64,000 nucleotides of DNA from Marinibaculum sp040216765 (GTDB taxonomy: Bacteria > Pseudomonadota > Alphaproteobacteria > Ferrovibrionales > Ferrovibrionaceae). Positions 1 to 8,529 of the stretch are shown here, in pieces. The stretch is from the NCBI GenBank assembly GCA_040216765.1, contig JAVJON010000025.1:1-64000 (forward strand), read 5' to 3'. The notes beneath the pieces are model-generated. The model was not told the origin of the DNA, did no database searches, and saw nothing but the letters and a program-made list of their open reading frames with translations. Position 1 is the stretch's first letter, and every line of letters starts with the position of its first letter. Both the position numbers and the translations under genes were made by a program.

Positions 1-8
1 CGCCAGGT

Positions 9-32
9 TCAATAATGGCCTGATCTTATTGA
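9..32. promoter_or_regulatory. inverted repeat, possible operator at window edge
   Basis: TCAATAA (9-15) and TTATTGA (26-32) form a perfect 7-bp inverted repeat with a 10-bp spacer in an unusually AT-rich stretch for this genome. This fits a dimeric regulator site for a gene off the left edge. No such gene is visible, so the role is only a guess. Confidence 0.3.
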
Positions 33-50
33 GGTGCGGCGCGATGGGTT

Positions 51-67
51 GCCGGGCATCGCCCGGC
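51..67. terminator. hairpin downstream of the phn operon
   Basis: GCCGGGC (51-57) pairs perfectly with GCCCGGC (61-67) across a 3-base loop. It has no T-run, so it is a weak terminator candidate. It lies about 210 bases past the end of phnK. Apart from this hairpin and the inverted repeat at 9-32, I see no gene in bases 1-277; in particular, no phnL start follows phnK. Confidence 0.3.
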
Positions 68-277
68 GACCGGGACAAGCCCGCGCATGACGAAGCTATA
101 AAACGCATGAGGCCGGAGAACAGCACTTAACCGGACAGCAGTGGGCGTGTCCCGGGGGTCCATGTGAATGCCCGTCTCAATCGATTGAGCCCAGCGGCAC
201 GATGGACCCGCCGGAGACGGGAGGGCGGGGGGTCTCGGCAGTCGGGGGCCGAGCATCGCGCATTCATCGTCAGGCTC

Positions 278-1084
278 TCAGGCCTGCAGGATCGAGGCGA
301 CCAGCAGCTGGCTGTACTCGTGCTGCGGATCGTCCAGCACCTGGTCGGTCAGGCCGGCCTCGACCACCCGGCCGCGCCGCATCACCAGGATGCGGTGCGA
401 CAGAAGCCGCGCCACCGCCAGGTCGTGGGTGACGATCACCACGGACAGCCCCATATCGGCAACCAGGCCGCGGATCAGGTCCAGCAGCCGGGCCTGCACC
501 GAGACGTCCAGCCCGCCGGTCGGCTCGTCCATGAAGACCAGGCGCGGCGCGGTCACCAGGTTGCGGGCGATCTGCAGGCGCTGGCGCATCCCGCCGGAGA
601 AGGTCTGCGGCAGGTCGTCGACCCGGTCCCGCGGGATCTCCACCCGATCCAGCCAGTCCAGCGCCATGCCGCGCAGGTTGCCGTAGTGCCGGTCGCCCAG
701 GGCCATCAGCCGCTCGCCGATATTGGCGCCGGCAGAGACGCCCATGCGCAGGCCGTCGCGCGGATCCTGGTGCACGAAGCCCCAGTCGGTACGGCCGAGG
801 CGGCGGCGCTCGCCCTCCGATGCCGTGACGAGGTCCAGCGGTCCCGTTGCCGCGCCGCGATAGAGGACGGCGCCCGCCGATGGCGGCAGCAGCCCCGCCA
901 GGCAGCGCAGCAGGGTGGTCTTCCCCGAGCCGGACTCGCCCACCACCGCCAGCACCTCGCCGGGCCAGAGGTCGAAGGCGATCCCGCTGCAGGCGGTCTG
1001 GCGGCCGAAGCGGCGCCCAAGGCCCTGCACCGACAGCATCGGCGCGGCGGCATCGAGCCTGCCCTGCAGTGCGGCGGCACTCAC
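278..1084 (-). CDS. phnK: phosphonate C-P lyase system ATP-binding protein PhnK
   Basis: An ABC-type ATPase of 268 residues that binds the PhnGHIJ core complex and is needed for C-P lyase function in vivo. The sequence shows Walker A GESGSGKT (about residues 49-56), the signature FSGGMRQRL (162-170) and Walker B followed by DEPTGGLD (181-193). E. coli PhnK is about 250 residues, so the length is normal with a slightly long N-terminus. The ATG overlaps the phnJ stop by 4 bases (ATGA), which fixes the start and implies translational coupling. It is the last phn gene seen. PhnL usually follows and would be expected just to the left, but does not begin within the next 277 bases. Confidence 0.95.
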   Translation of the reverse strand: MSAAALQGRLDAAAPMLSVQGLGRRFGRQTACSGIAFDLWPGEVLAVVGESGSGKTTLLRCLAGLLPPSAGAVLYRGAATGPLDLVTASEGERRRLGRTDWGFVHQDPRDGLRMGVSAGANIGERLMALGDRHYGNLRGMALDWLDRVEIPRDRVDDLPQTFSGGMRQRLQIARNLVTAPRLVFMDEPTGGLDVSVQARLLDLIRGLVADMGLSVVIVTHDLAVARLLSHRILVMRRGRVVEAGLTDQVLDDPQHEYSQLLVASILQA

Positions 1085-1950
1085 TGCGCGGCTTCCCGGC
1101 CGGCATCCGCCACGCGGCGGCTACAATGGTCGGTGTCGGAGCAGACGAACATGCGGCCGCCCTCGTCGTCGATGACCACCTCGTCCAGGAACGAATCCCG
1201 TGCGCCGCAGAGCGCGCAGGGCGCGTCCCAGCGCTGCACGTCGAAGGGATGATCCTCGAAGTCCAGGCTTACGACCCTGGTATGCGGCGGGATCGCGTAG
1301 ATCCGCATCTCCCGCCCGGCGCCGAACAGCTGCAGGGCCGGGCAATCGTCCATCTTCGGATTGTCGAATTTCGGGATCGGCGAGGGGTCGGTGACATAGC
1401 GCCCCTCGACCTTGACCGGATAGGCATAGCTGGTGGCGATATGGCCGTGGCGGGCGATATCCTCGTACAGCTTCACGTGCATCAGGCCGTATTCCTCCAG
1501 CGCATGCATGCGCCGGGTCTCGGTCTCGCGCGGCTCCAGGAAGCGCAGCGGCTCCGGGATCGGCACCTGGAAGACCAGCACCTGGTCGTCGCGCAGCGGC
1601 GCCTCGGGGATCCTGTGCCGGGTCTGGATCACGCTGGCCTCCCCGGTCCGCTCGGTGACCGCCACCCCGGCGGTGCGCCGGAAGAAGGCGCGGATCGACA
1701 CCGCGTTGGTGGTGTCGTCGGCGCCCTGGTCGATGACCTTCAGCACGTCGTCCGGGCCGAGGATCGCCGCGGTCACCTGCACCCCGCCGGTGCCCCAGCC
1801 ATAGGGCATCGGCATCTCGCGGCTGGCGAAGGGCACCTGGTAGCCGGGAATGGCGATCGCCTTGAGGATGGCGCGGCGGATCATCCGCTTCGTCTGCTCG
1901 TCCAGATAGGCGAAGTTGTAGTTGGGGTCTCGCTCACTCCGCGGCTGCAT
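1081..1950 (-). CDS. phnJ: C-P lyase catalytic subunit PhnJ (radical SAM)
   Basis: PhnJ cleaves the carbon-phosphorus bond of ribose 1-methylphosphonate 5-phosphate, using a 4Fe-4S cluster and S-adenosylmethionine. The 289-residue product is nearly collinear with E. coli PhnJ (NFAYLDEQTKRMIRRAILK near the N-terminus). It carries the diagnostic CX2CX21CX5C set at about residues 245, 248, 270 and 276: the first three are cluster ligands and the last is the thiyl-radical cysteine. A longer frame opens at 1995, but the ATG at 1950 gives the family N-terminus. It overlaps the end of phnI by 17 bases. It is co-transcribed with phnGHI and phnK. Confidence 0.97.
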   Translation of the reverse strand: MQPRSERDPNYNFAYLDEQTKRMIRRAILKAIAIPGYQVPFASREMPMPYGWGTGGVQVTAAILGPDDVLKVIDQGADDTTNAVSIRAFFRRTAGVAVTERTGEASVIQTRHRIPEAPLRDDQVLVFQVPIPEPLRFLEPRETETRRMHALEEYGLMHVKLYEDIARHGHIATSYAYPVKVEGRYVTDPSPIPKFDNPKMDDCPALQLFGAGREMRIYAIPPHTRVVSLDFEDHPFDVQRWDAPCALCGARDSFLDEVVIDDEGGRMFVCSDTDHCSRRVADAGREAAQ

Positions 1951-3070
1951 CCTCGCCCCCGTCCTGGGCTGCGTCCGGCGCGGCATGTTCGGCACGCAGC
2001 CGCCGCAGCAGCTCCAGTTCCGACTGGAAATCCACGTAGTGCGGCAGCTTCAGATGCTCCACGAAGCCGGTCGCCTGCACATTGTCGGAATGGGCCATGA
2101 CGAATTCCTCGTCCTGCGCCGGCCCGCTGCGCTCCTCCCCCAGTTCATCGGCGCGCAGCGCGCGGTCCACCAGGGCCATCGACATCGCCTTGCGCTCGCC
2201 ATGGCCGAACACCAGCCCGTAGCCCCGCGTGAAGCGGGGCGCAGCACCGTCGCTGCCGGTGAACTGGTTGACCAGCTGGCATTCCGTCAGCTGGATCTCG
2301 CCGATGTCGATGGCGAAGCCCAGCTCCTCGACCTCCAGCTCGACCGCCACGGTGCCGACCCGCAGCTCGCCCACGAAGGGATGCGTGCGGCCATAGCCGC
2401 GCTGGGTGGAATAGCCCAGGCCCAGCAGGAAGCCCTCGTCGCCGCGCGCAAGGTTCTGCAGGCGCAGCGGCCGGCTCGCCGGGTAGGTCAGCGGCTCGCG
2501 GGTCAGGTCGGGCACCGGCCCGTCCGCTTCACCCTCCGGCGCCGGCGGCTCGGGCTCGATCAGGTCCTGCCGGCCGAGGATGTCCACCACCCGCGGCATC
2601 GCCCGGTCCACGGGGGCGTCGGTCCCGGCGACCGCCGGCGCGGGGTCGCCGCCTTCCGCGGCTTCCGCCTCCAGCGCGAAGTCGAGCAGGCGGTGCGTAT
2701 AGTCGAAGGTCGGGCCCAGAACCTGGCCGCCGGGCAGGTCCTTGAAGGTGGCCGAGATCCGCCGCTGCACCTGCATCCGCGCCGTGTCGACCGGCAGGCT
2801 GGCGCCGAACCGCGGCAGGGTGGTGCGATAGGCCCGCAACAGGAAGATCGCCTCGATCAGGTCGCCGCGCGCCTGCTTGATGGCCAGTGCCGCAAGGCGG
2901 CGGTCGTAGAGCGCGCCCTCCGCCATCACGCGCGCCACAGCCAGGGACATCTGTTCCTCGATCTGCGCCACCGCGAGTTCCGGCACCGCCGGATCGCCCC
3001 GTCGTTCGCGCGCGAGCAGGTCGTGCGCGTTTCGGATGGCGGCCTCGCCGCCTTTCGCCGCGACATACAT
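1934..3070 (-). CDS. phnI: C-P lyase core complex subunit PhnI
   Basis: PhnI is the nucleosidase component that, with PhnG, H and L, attaches a ribose 5-triphosphate 1-phosphonate moiety before PhnJ acts. The product has 378 residues and begins MYVAAKGGEAAI, matching the E. coli start MYVAVKGGEKAI, so the ATG at 3070 is preferred over the open frame reaching 3811. Conserved blocks include RGDEGFLLGLGYSTQRGYG and FTRGYGLVFGHGERKAM, plus a C-terminal LKLPHYVDFQSELELLRRL. The stop overlaps the phnJ start, and phnH ends 5 bases upstream of the ATG. Residues about 180-215 form an acidic, Ala/Pro-rich insert with weaker conservation. Confidence 0.96.
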   Translation of the reverse strand: MYVAAKGGEAAIRNAHDLLARERRGDPAVPELAVAQIEEQMSLAVARVMAEGALYDRRLAALAIKQARGDLIEAIFLLRAYRTTLPRFGASLPVDTARMQVQRRISATFKDLPGGQVLGPTFDYTHRLLDFALEAEAAEGGDPAPAVAGTDAPVDRAMPRVVDILGRQDLIEPEPPAPEGEADGPVPDLTREPLTYPASRPLRLQNLARGDEGFLLGLGYSTQRGYGRTHPFVGELRVGTVAVELEVEELGFAIDIGEIQLTECQLVNQFTGSDGAAPRFTRGYGLVFGHGERKAMSMALVDRALRADELGEERSGPAQDEEFVMAHSDNVQATGFVEHLKLPHYVDFQSELELLRRLRAEHAAPDAAQDGGEDAAAE

Positions 3071-3075
3071 AATCG

Positions 3076-3708
3076 TCAGCCCCTTTCGCTTGCCGGCACG
3101 GGCGCCGCGACCGCCGTGCTGCGGGGCAGCGCGGCCACCCGGTCGCCCGCCGCGAGGATCAGGTCCACCCCCAGCGGGAAGCCCGCCCGGTTGGCGGCCA
3201 TCCGGGCCACGAAATCGGGCGGCAACGGCCAGGGCGCCAGTTGCGCCGGGGCGGCGAGGCCGGGCCCGGTCAGGACCAGCGGCAGGCCGCCGGTCAGCCC
3301 GTCGAGCTGCAGCAGCAGGGTGGCGGACCGGTCGGGATAATCCGCATTGCCCTGGGCGAAGCCGTCCAGCGGCGGCAGGCCGGCCGGATCGGCGATCAGG
3401 GCGAAGCCGGCCGCCGCCGGCTGCACCACGACGCGGGTGCCGGTATGGAAGCGGAGCCAGGCGCCGACCTCGGCCACTGCCGCCAGCGGCGGGTCCAGCC
3501 AGAGCGCGGTGTCGGCATCCAGCAGGGCCAGCGCCAGGGCGGCCACGGCCGGCTGCAGGGGCGGCGGGGCCTCCGCCGCGACAGGAACCCGCCGGCAGGA
3601 ACCCGGCCTGGCCATCGCCTGCATCACGCCGCGGAACAGCGCCTGGGCGTCGAACACCGGATCGGCGAGGCCGGCCCGTCCCAGGACTCCGCCCCTCGGG
3701 GCGGTCAT
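3076..3708 (-). CDS. phnH: C-P lyase core complex subunit PhnH
   Basis: PhnH is a subunit of the (PhnGHIJ)2 core complex needed for the first step of alkylphosphonate breakdown; it has no known separate catalytic role. The product of 210 residues (E. coli about 194) begins MTAPRGGVLGRAGLADPVFDAQ and carries the family phrase FRGVMQAMARPG near the N-terminus. Its ATG at 3708 overlaps the phnG stop by 4 bases, so I reject the longer open frame reaching 4092, which merely shadows phnG. Confidence 0.93.
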   Translation of the reverse strand: MTAPRGGVLGRAGLADPVFDAQALFRGVMQAMARPGSCRRVPVAAEAPPPLQPAVAALALALLDADTALWLDPPLAAVAEVGAWLRFHTGTRVVVQPAAAGFALIADPAGLPPLDGFAQGNADYPDRSATLLLQLDGLTGGLPLVLTGPGLAAPAQLAPWPLPPDFVARMAANRAGFPLGVDLILAAGDRVAALPRSTAVAAPVPASERG

Positions 3709-4196
3709 GCGTCTTCTCCGCGGACCAGGGTGAAGAACTCCACCTTCGTGGCATCGGTCGCCGCCGCCCGCTGTCCGGCCCGGCGCGCCTGTGCCGCCGC
3801 CAGCGGGGCAATCACGCTGGCCTGCAGTTCGTCGCGGCGCGCCGGGTCCTGCAGCAGCGCGTCGACCAGGGCCGCAATCTCCGCCTGGCGCCGGTCCCGC
3901 CCCAGGACATAGCCCGTGCCGACCTGCCCGGCCGCCAGGCGCAGGGTGCAGCGGGTCACCGTCGTCTCGCCCAGGCTGAAGGGTTGCCCGGTGCCGCCCA
4001 TGCGGCCGCGGACCATGGTGAGCCCGGTCTCCGGCCCGCGCAGGCGCGTGAATGCGGGCTCGCCGCCATGTGCGGCGGCATAGGCCAGCCAATGGTCGGC
4101 GAGCAGCGCAGGCGTCGCCCGCGCAAGCACCGCCAGGGCGCTGCGCCGCAGCCCGGCATCCGGTGACGGAGGTGCGGAGGACTCTGGGTCGGGCAT
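3705..4196 (-). CDS. phnG: C-P lyase core complex subunit PhnG
   Basis: PhnG is the first gene of the operon and a subunit of the C-P lyase core. The 163-residue product keeps the family motifs ETGLTMVRGRMGGTGQPF, a central LGRDRRQAEIAALVDAL and the C-terminal KVEFFTLVRGEDA (E. coli: VDFFTMVRGDNA). I choose the ATG at 4196. The alternative ATG at 4226 lies inside the palindrome between phnG and phnF and would put translation through the likely operator. The divergent partner phnF makes this the classical autoregulated arrangement. Confidence 0.93.
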   Translation of the reverse strand: MPDPESSAPPSPDAGLRRSALAVLARATPALLADHWLAYAAAHGGEPAFTRLRGPETGLTMVRGRMGGTGQPFSLGETTVTRCTLRLAAGQVGTGYVLGRDRRQAEIAALVDALLQDPARRDELQASVIAPLAAAQARRAGQRAAATDATKVEFFTLVRGEDA

Positions 4197-4223
4197 GACG
4201 AAACTCGACAAATTCTTAATATA

Positions 4224-4242
4224 CATCTATTTGTCTAGATGC
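4224..4242. promoter_or_regulatory. candidate PhnF operator in phnG-phnF intergenic region
   Basis: CATCTA (4224-4229) and TAGATG (4236-4241) form a perfect inverted repeat with a 6-base spacer in an AT-rich stretch between the divergent phnG and phnF genes. The right part, TTGTCTAGATGC (4231-4242), also resembles the TGGTATAGACCA site described for mycobacterial PhnF. A TATATT element on the minus strand at 4219-4224 could be the phnG -10 box, so binding here would block it. Site identity is inferred, not shown. Confidence 0.55.
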
Positions 4243-4277
4243 CTTACCCGAACCTAGCAGCAATGTGTGACGACTCA

Positions 4278-5036
4278 ATGACAACCCCCGATCAATTGCC
4301 GGTCGACCGGGCCGTTTCGCTCCGTCGCGGCGGCGGCGTCGCCGTCTGGCAGCAGATCGTCACCCTGCTGCGGGCCGAGATCGCGGGCGGCGGCCATCCG
4401 CCCGGGACACAGCTGCCCACCGAGACGACGCTCGCACAGCGCTACGGGGTGAACCGGCATACCCTGCGCCGGGCGATCGGCGTGCTGGCGGAGGAAGGCT
4501 TGCTGCGGGTCGAGCAGGGGCGCGGCACCTTCGTCGAGCCGCAGTTCCTGGACTACGAGATCGGCCGCCGGACCCGATTCTCCGAGATCGTCGCCCGCAA
4601 CCGCAAGGAGCCGTCCGGGCGGCTGATCCGCACGGCCGAGACCGCGGCCGATGCCCAGGTGGCGGAGAATCTCGACCTGGCCGGGGGCACGCCCTGCCTG
4701 CGGCTGGAGACGTTGCATGTGGCCGACGGCACGCCGCTCAGCGTGGCGACCAACTGGTTCCCCCTGCATCGGGTGCCGGATCTGCTGGCGGCCTATGCGG
4801 AGACCGGCTCGATCAGCCGGGCGCTGGAACGCAACGGCATCGCCGACTATGTGCGCCAGCAGACCCGGGTCACCGCCCGGCTGGCCGCAGCGGAGGATGC
4901 CGCCCTGCTGCGGCAGCCCCCGTCGCGGCCACTGCTGGTGGCGGAATATGTCAATGTCGACATGGACGGACGGCCGATCCAGTTCGCCATCACCCGCTTC
5001 GCCAGCGACCGCGTGCAGATCGTGCTGAACAACTGA
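4278..5036 (+). CDS. phnF: GntR-family phosphonate metabolism regulator PhnF
   Basis: A transcriptional regulator of the HutC subfamily of GntR proteins that typically represses the phn operon. The product has 252 residues. An N-terminal winged helix follows the leader: VWQQIVTLLRAEIAGG, then LPTETTLAQRYGVNRHTLRRAI and LLRVEQGRGTFVE. The C-terminal UbiC-like effector domain spans roughly residues 105-250. In-frame ATGs also occur at 4239 and 4263; the first lies inside the operator candidate, and 4278 leaves the best room for a leader, but 4263 cannot be excluded. It is divergent from phnG and separated from it by only 81 bases. Confidence 0.88.
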   Translation: MTTPDQLPVDRAVSLRRGGGVAVWQQIVTLLRAEIAGGGHPPGTQLPTETTLAQRYGVNRHTLRRAIGVLAEEGLLRVEQGRGTFVEPQFLDYEIGRRTRFSEIVARNRKEPSGRLIRTAETAADAQVAENLDLAGGTPCLRLETLHVADGTPLSVATNWFPLHRVPDLLAAYAETGSISRALERNGIADYVRQQTRVTARLAAAEDAALLRQPPSRPLLVAEYVNVDMDGRPIQFAITRFASDRVQIVLNN

Positions 5037-5063
5037 CGTCCTGCCGGCGCGAGCCGCAGGACG
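5037..5063 (+). terminator. hairpin at the end of phnF
   Basis: CGTCCTGC (5037-5044) pairs with GCAGGACG (5056-5063), with an inner GGC-GCGA-GCC stem closed by a GNRA-type tetraloop. It starts right after the phnF stop codon. There is no T-run, so termination efficiency is uncertain. The rest of 5064-5327 holds no gene that I can see, only the leader of the transporter operon. Confidence 0.5.
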
Positions 5064-5327
5064 GCCCGACGGCACCGTCCCGCCCCGTCCCGGTCCGGAC
5101 CGGCATCCCGTGGATCGGTCGAGCGACGGCACCGGGACAAGGATTGCGAAAAACCGGGCAAGACGAATGGCCGCAGTGTAGATTGCGCAGGCGAACTGCC
5201 CGCCATGCGGGCCGTTCGCCGCCACTGCGGGAGACGGCCCCCGTCGCCCGGAACCAGATACCGCCCTTCGTCCTGGCATGCCCCGCCGGTCCTGCTTTGC
5301 GCCGGCGCCCGAACCGGAGCCTTCGGA

Positions 5328-6440
5328 ATGACCCCACGTCTTTCGCTCATTGCCCTGCTGGCCGGCGCGACGCTCGTCGGCAGCGCCGTCCTGCCGGCCG
5401 CCGTCCAGGCCCAGGACAAGGGTGTCGTGAATGTCTTCAACTGGTCCGACTATGTGGCCGAGGACACCAATTCGAACTTCACGAAGCAGACCGGCATCGC
5501 CATCTACTACGATGTCTACGATTCCACGGCGGTGGCCAATGCGAAGATCGGCGCGGGCTCGTCGGGCTATGACATGGCGGTGCTGGCCGGTGTCGACCTG
5601 ACCCGGATGATCGCCTCCGGCGCGATCCAGCCGGTCGACAGGGCGAAGCTGACCAACTACGGCAACCTGGACCCGAAGCTGATGGCGCGCCTGGCGCGGC
5701 TCGACCCCGACAACAAGTATGCCGTGCCCTACATGTTCGGCACCGTCGGCATCGGCTACAACCTCGCCAAGGTGAAGGAGCGCCTGGGCGGCGAGGTGCC
5801 GAACAGCTGGGCGCTGATCTTCGACCCCGACACGGTCGCCAAGCTGGCCGATTGCGGCGTCAGCGTGCTGGACGAGGCCAACGAGGTCTATAGCGCCATG
5901 CTGGCCTATATGGGCGCCGACCCGCTGACCACCGACATGGCCGATTTCGAGAAGGCCCATGCCGCGCTGGAGAAGATCCGTCCCTCGCTGCGCGACTTCA
6001 ATTCCGGGCAGTACATCTCCGACCTGGCCACCGGCGAGGTCTGCGTCGCCATGGGCTATAACGGCGACATCCTGCAGGCCCGCGACCGCGCGGCGGAGGC
6101 GAAGAACGGCAACGAGATCTCCTTCCTGATGCCGAAGGAGGGCCTGAGCCTCTGGTTCGACCTGATGACCGTTCCCGCCGGCTCGCCCAACCTCGACAAC
6201 GGGCATGCCTACATGAACTATATCCTGGAGCCCAAGGTGGCGGCGGACATCACCAACTATGTCTTCTTCGCCAATCCGAATACCAAGTCCTACGCATTCG
6301 TCAGCGACGAGGTGAAGTCCGACCCGGCGGTCTATCCGACGGCGGATGTGCTGGAGAAGACCTTCGTCCTGCAGGAACTGCCGCCGGACGTGCTGCGCAG
6401 CATGAACCGCCTCTGGACCCGCCTGAAGGCAAAGCGCTAG
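5328..6440 (+). CDS. extracellular polyamine-type solute-binding protein
   Basis: Periplasmic substrate-binding protein of a PotF/PotD-type ABC importer, 370 residues. Residues 1-29 are a signal peptide (positive start, hydrophobic LIALLAGATLVGSAVL, cleavage near AVQA). The mature part opens with VVNVFNWSDYVAEDTNSNF, the hallmark of putrescine-binding PotF proteins. Other family blocks are VPYMFGTVGIGYN and VCVAMGYNGDILQA. A GGAG sequence 8 bases before the ATG supports this start rather than the longer frame from 5205. It heads an operon with an ATPase and two permeases. Putrescine or a related amine is the likely substrate, but this cannot be proven from sequence alone. Confidence 0.9.
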   Translation: MTPRLSLIALLAGATLVGSAVLPAAVQAQDKGVVNVFNWSDYVAEDTNSNFTKQTGIAIYYDVYDSTAVANAKIGAGSSGYDMAVLAGVDLTRMIASGAIQPVDRAKLTNYGNLDPKLMARLARLDPDNKYAVPYMFGTVGIGYNLAKVKERLGGEVPNSWALIFDPDTVAKLADCGVSVLDEANEVYSAMLAYMGADPLTTDMADFEKAHAALEKIRPSLRDFNSGQYISDLATGEVCVAMGYNGDILQARDRAAEAKNGNEISFLMPKEGLSLWFDLMTVPAGSPNLDNGHAYMNYILEPKVAADITNYVFFANPNTKSYAFVSDEVKSDPAVYPTADVLEKTFVLQELPPDVLRSMNRLWTRLKAKR

Positions 6441-6475
6441 GGCGGCAACGCCACCCCGGGCGCACGGGCCTCAGG

Positions 6476-7612
6476 ATGGCGATGGCACAGGGCCCGGACG
6501 AAGCCGCGGAGGGATCCGCCTTCGTCCGGATCCGCAACCTGACCAAGACCTTCGGCGGCTATACGGCCGTCGACGACGTCTCCCTGGACATCGCCCGCGG
6601 CGAACTGTTCTGCCTGCTTGGCGGCTCCGGCTCCGGCAAGAGCACCCTGCTGCGCATGCTGGCAGGCTTCGAGCGGCCGACCGCCGGTTCGATCTGGATC
6701 GAGGGCGCGGACATGTCCCGGGTGGAGCCCTATGCCCGCCCGGTCAACATGATGTTCCAGTCCTATGCCCTGTTCCCGCACATGAGCGTGCAGCAGAACC
6801 TGGCCTTCGGCCTGCGCATGGACCGGGTGCCGCGGGCGGAGATCCGCCGCCGCACCGCCGGGATGCTGGACCTGGTGAAGCTCGGCGGCTTCGGCGACCG
6901 CAAGCCGCACGAACTGTCCGGCGGCCAGCGGCAGCGGGTCGCCCTGGCCCGCGCGCTGGTGAAGCAACCGAAGCTGCTGCTGCTCGACGAGCCGCTGGGC
7001 GCCCTGGACAAGAAGCTGCGGGAGGAGACCCAGGTCGAGATCATGCGGATCCAGAAGGAGCTTGGCATCACCTTCGTCGTGGTCACCCACGACCAGGAGG
7101 AGGCGATGACCCTGGCCACCCGGATCGGCGTGATGAACTATGGCGAGATCGTCCAGATCGGCGACCCCTACGACGTCTACGAATATCCCAACAGCCGCTT
7201 CGTGGCGGATTTCATCGGCACCGCCAACATGTTCGAGGGCCGCCTGGTGGAGGACGAGGCCGATTATGCCGTGATCGACTGCGCCGCCGACGGCTGCAGC
7301 TTCCATATCGACCATGGCATCACCGCGGCGCCGGACCAGGTCCTGGCCGTGGCGGTGCGGCCGGAGAAGATCCGTATCGCCAAGCCCGGCACGGAGGCCG
7401 CGCCCCACGCCCCGCACAACCAGATGCCGGGCCGGATCGCCGAGGTCGCCTACATGGGCAGCCACTCGATCTATCATGTGGAGGCGCCGGGCGGCCGCAG
7501 GATGACGGTGAAGCGGTCGAACGAGAACCGCCGCGGCGACGACCAGTTCGATCCGGGCGAGGAGGTCCTCGTGCTGTGGGACGCCTATGCCCCGGTGGTG
7601 CTGACGAGCTGA
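6476..7612 (+). CDS. polyamine ABC transporter ATP-binding protein (PotG-like)
   Basis: The 378-residue cytoplasmic ATPase that powers the importer. Walker A GGSGSGKST lies near residue 50, the signature LSGGQRQRVALARAL in the middle, and Walker B reads LLLLDEPLGALD. The C-terminal third is a TOBE-type regulatory domain (VAVRPEKIRIAKPG). The order and spacing match PotG/PotA proteins. A second in-frame ATG two codons on (6482) is an equal alternative start. It is preceded by the binding-protein gene and followed 8 bases later by the first permease. Confidence 0.93.
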   Translation: MAMAQGPDEAAEGSAFVRIRNLTKTFGGYTAVDDVSLDIARGELFCLLGGSGSGKSTLLRMLAGFERPTAGSIWIEGADMSRVEPYARPVNMMFQSYALFPHMSVQQNLAFGLRMDRVPRAEIRRRTAGMLDLVKLGGFGDRKPHELSGGQRQRVALARALVKQPKLLLLDEPLGALDKKLREETQVEIMRIQKELGITFVVVTHDQEEAMTLATRIGVMNYGEIVQIGDPYDVYEYPNSRFVADFIGTANMFEGRLVEDEADYAVIDCAADGCSFHIDHGITAAPDQVLAVAVRPEKIRIAKPGTEAAPHAPHNQMPGRIAEVAYMGSHSIYHVEAPGGRRMTVKRSNENRRGDDQFDPGEEVLVLWDAYAPVVLTS

Positions 7613-7620
7613 GCGCGGCC

Positions 7621-8529
7621 ATGGCGCAGGAGCAGCAGAGCCGCGCCCCCCTGCCGGCCTGGAAGCGCGTCTTCGTCGCCGTTCCGACGGCCTGGCTGGC
7701 CGTGTTCTTCCTGCTGCCCTTCCTGGTGGTGTTGCAGATCTCGCTGAGCGAGGCGGTGTTCGGCGTGCCGCCCTACAAGCCGCTCTTCGCCTGGGCCGGC
7801 GACGGGGTTCTGCAGGTCACCCTGTTCCTGCGCAACTTCACCTTCGTCGCCGGCGATCCGCTCTACCTGGATGCCCTGCTGACCTCGCTGAAGATCGCCG
7901 CGATCTCTACCGCGATCTGCCTGGTGATCGGCTATCCGGTGGCGTTCTACATTGCCCGCGCGCCGGAGAACCTGCGCAACCTGCTGCTGCTCGCGGTCAT
8001 CCTGCCGTTCTGGACCTCGTTCCTGCTGCGGGTCTATGCCTGGATGGGCTTCCTGAACAATTCCGGCCTGATCAACAACCTGCTGCTGTCGCTCGGCATC
8101 ATCGACCAGCCGATGCAGATGATGCGCACCGACGGCGCGATCTATCTGGGCATCGTCTATTCCTACCTGCCCTTCATGATCCTGCCGCTCTACGCCAACC
8201 TGCAGAAGCTGGACGGCGCCCTGCTGGAAGCCGCCGCCGACCTGGGCGCCCGGCCGCTGCAGACCTTCCTGTTCGTCGTGCTGCCGCTGTCGCTGCCGGG
8301 CATCCTGGCCGGCGCCCTGCTGGTCTTCATCCCCGCCGTGGGCGAGTTCGTGATCCCCGAACTGCTGGGCCCGGCGGACACCTTGATGGTCGGCCGGGTG
8401 CTGTGGAACGAGTTCTTCCTGAACCGCGACTGGCCGGTGGCGTCGGCGATCGCCATGCTGCTGCTGGTGATCCTGGTCCTGCCGATCATGTTCCTGCGCA
8501 ACGCGCAGCAGGCCGAGAGCCGCGACTGA
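7621..8529 (+). CDS. polyamine ABC transporter permease (PotH-like)
   Basis: Inner-membrane permease subunit, 302 residues, with about six hydrophobic segments. The first (PTAWLAVFFLLPFLVVLQISL) follows a short basic N-terminus. The EAA loop near LLEAAADLGARPLQTFLFVVLP is the contact for the ATPase. The start at 7621 gives the usual N-terminus; the open frame from 7576 overlaps the ATPase gene. The stop overlaps the next permease ATG as TGATG, indicating translational coupling. Confidence 0.92.
   Translation: MAQEQQSRAPLPAWKRVFVAVPTAWLAVFFLLPFLVVLQISLSEAVFGVPPYKPLFAWAGDGVLQVTLFLRNFTFVAGDPLYLDALLTSLKIAAISTAICLVIGYPVAFYIARAPENLRNLLLLAVILPFWTSFLLRVYAWMGFLNNSGLINNLLLSLGIIDQPMQMMRTDGAIYLGIVYSYLPFMILPLYANLQKLDGALLEAAADLGARPLQTFLFVVLPLSLPGILAGALLVFIPAVGEFVIPELLGPADTLMVGRVLWNEFFLNRDWPVASAIAMLLLVILVLPIMFLRNAQQAESRD

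Noticed and set aside
26..256. 76-residue open frame on the minus strand downstream of phnK
   Set aside because: Pro/Arg-rich composition, no resemblance to the PhnL N-terminus, and no ribosome site.
4264..4269. GTCACA on the minus strand in the phn intergenic region
   Set aside because: Single isolated copy with no phased partner and no link to polysaccharide genes; chance copies of this 6-mer are expected.
4275..6206. Open frame of 643 codons on the minus strand
   Set aside because: Antisense to phnF and the solute-binding gene; no motif, no ribosome site.
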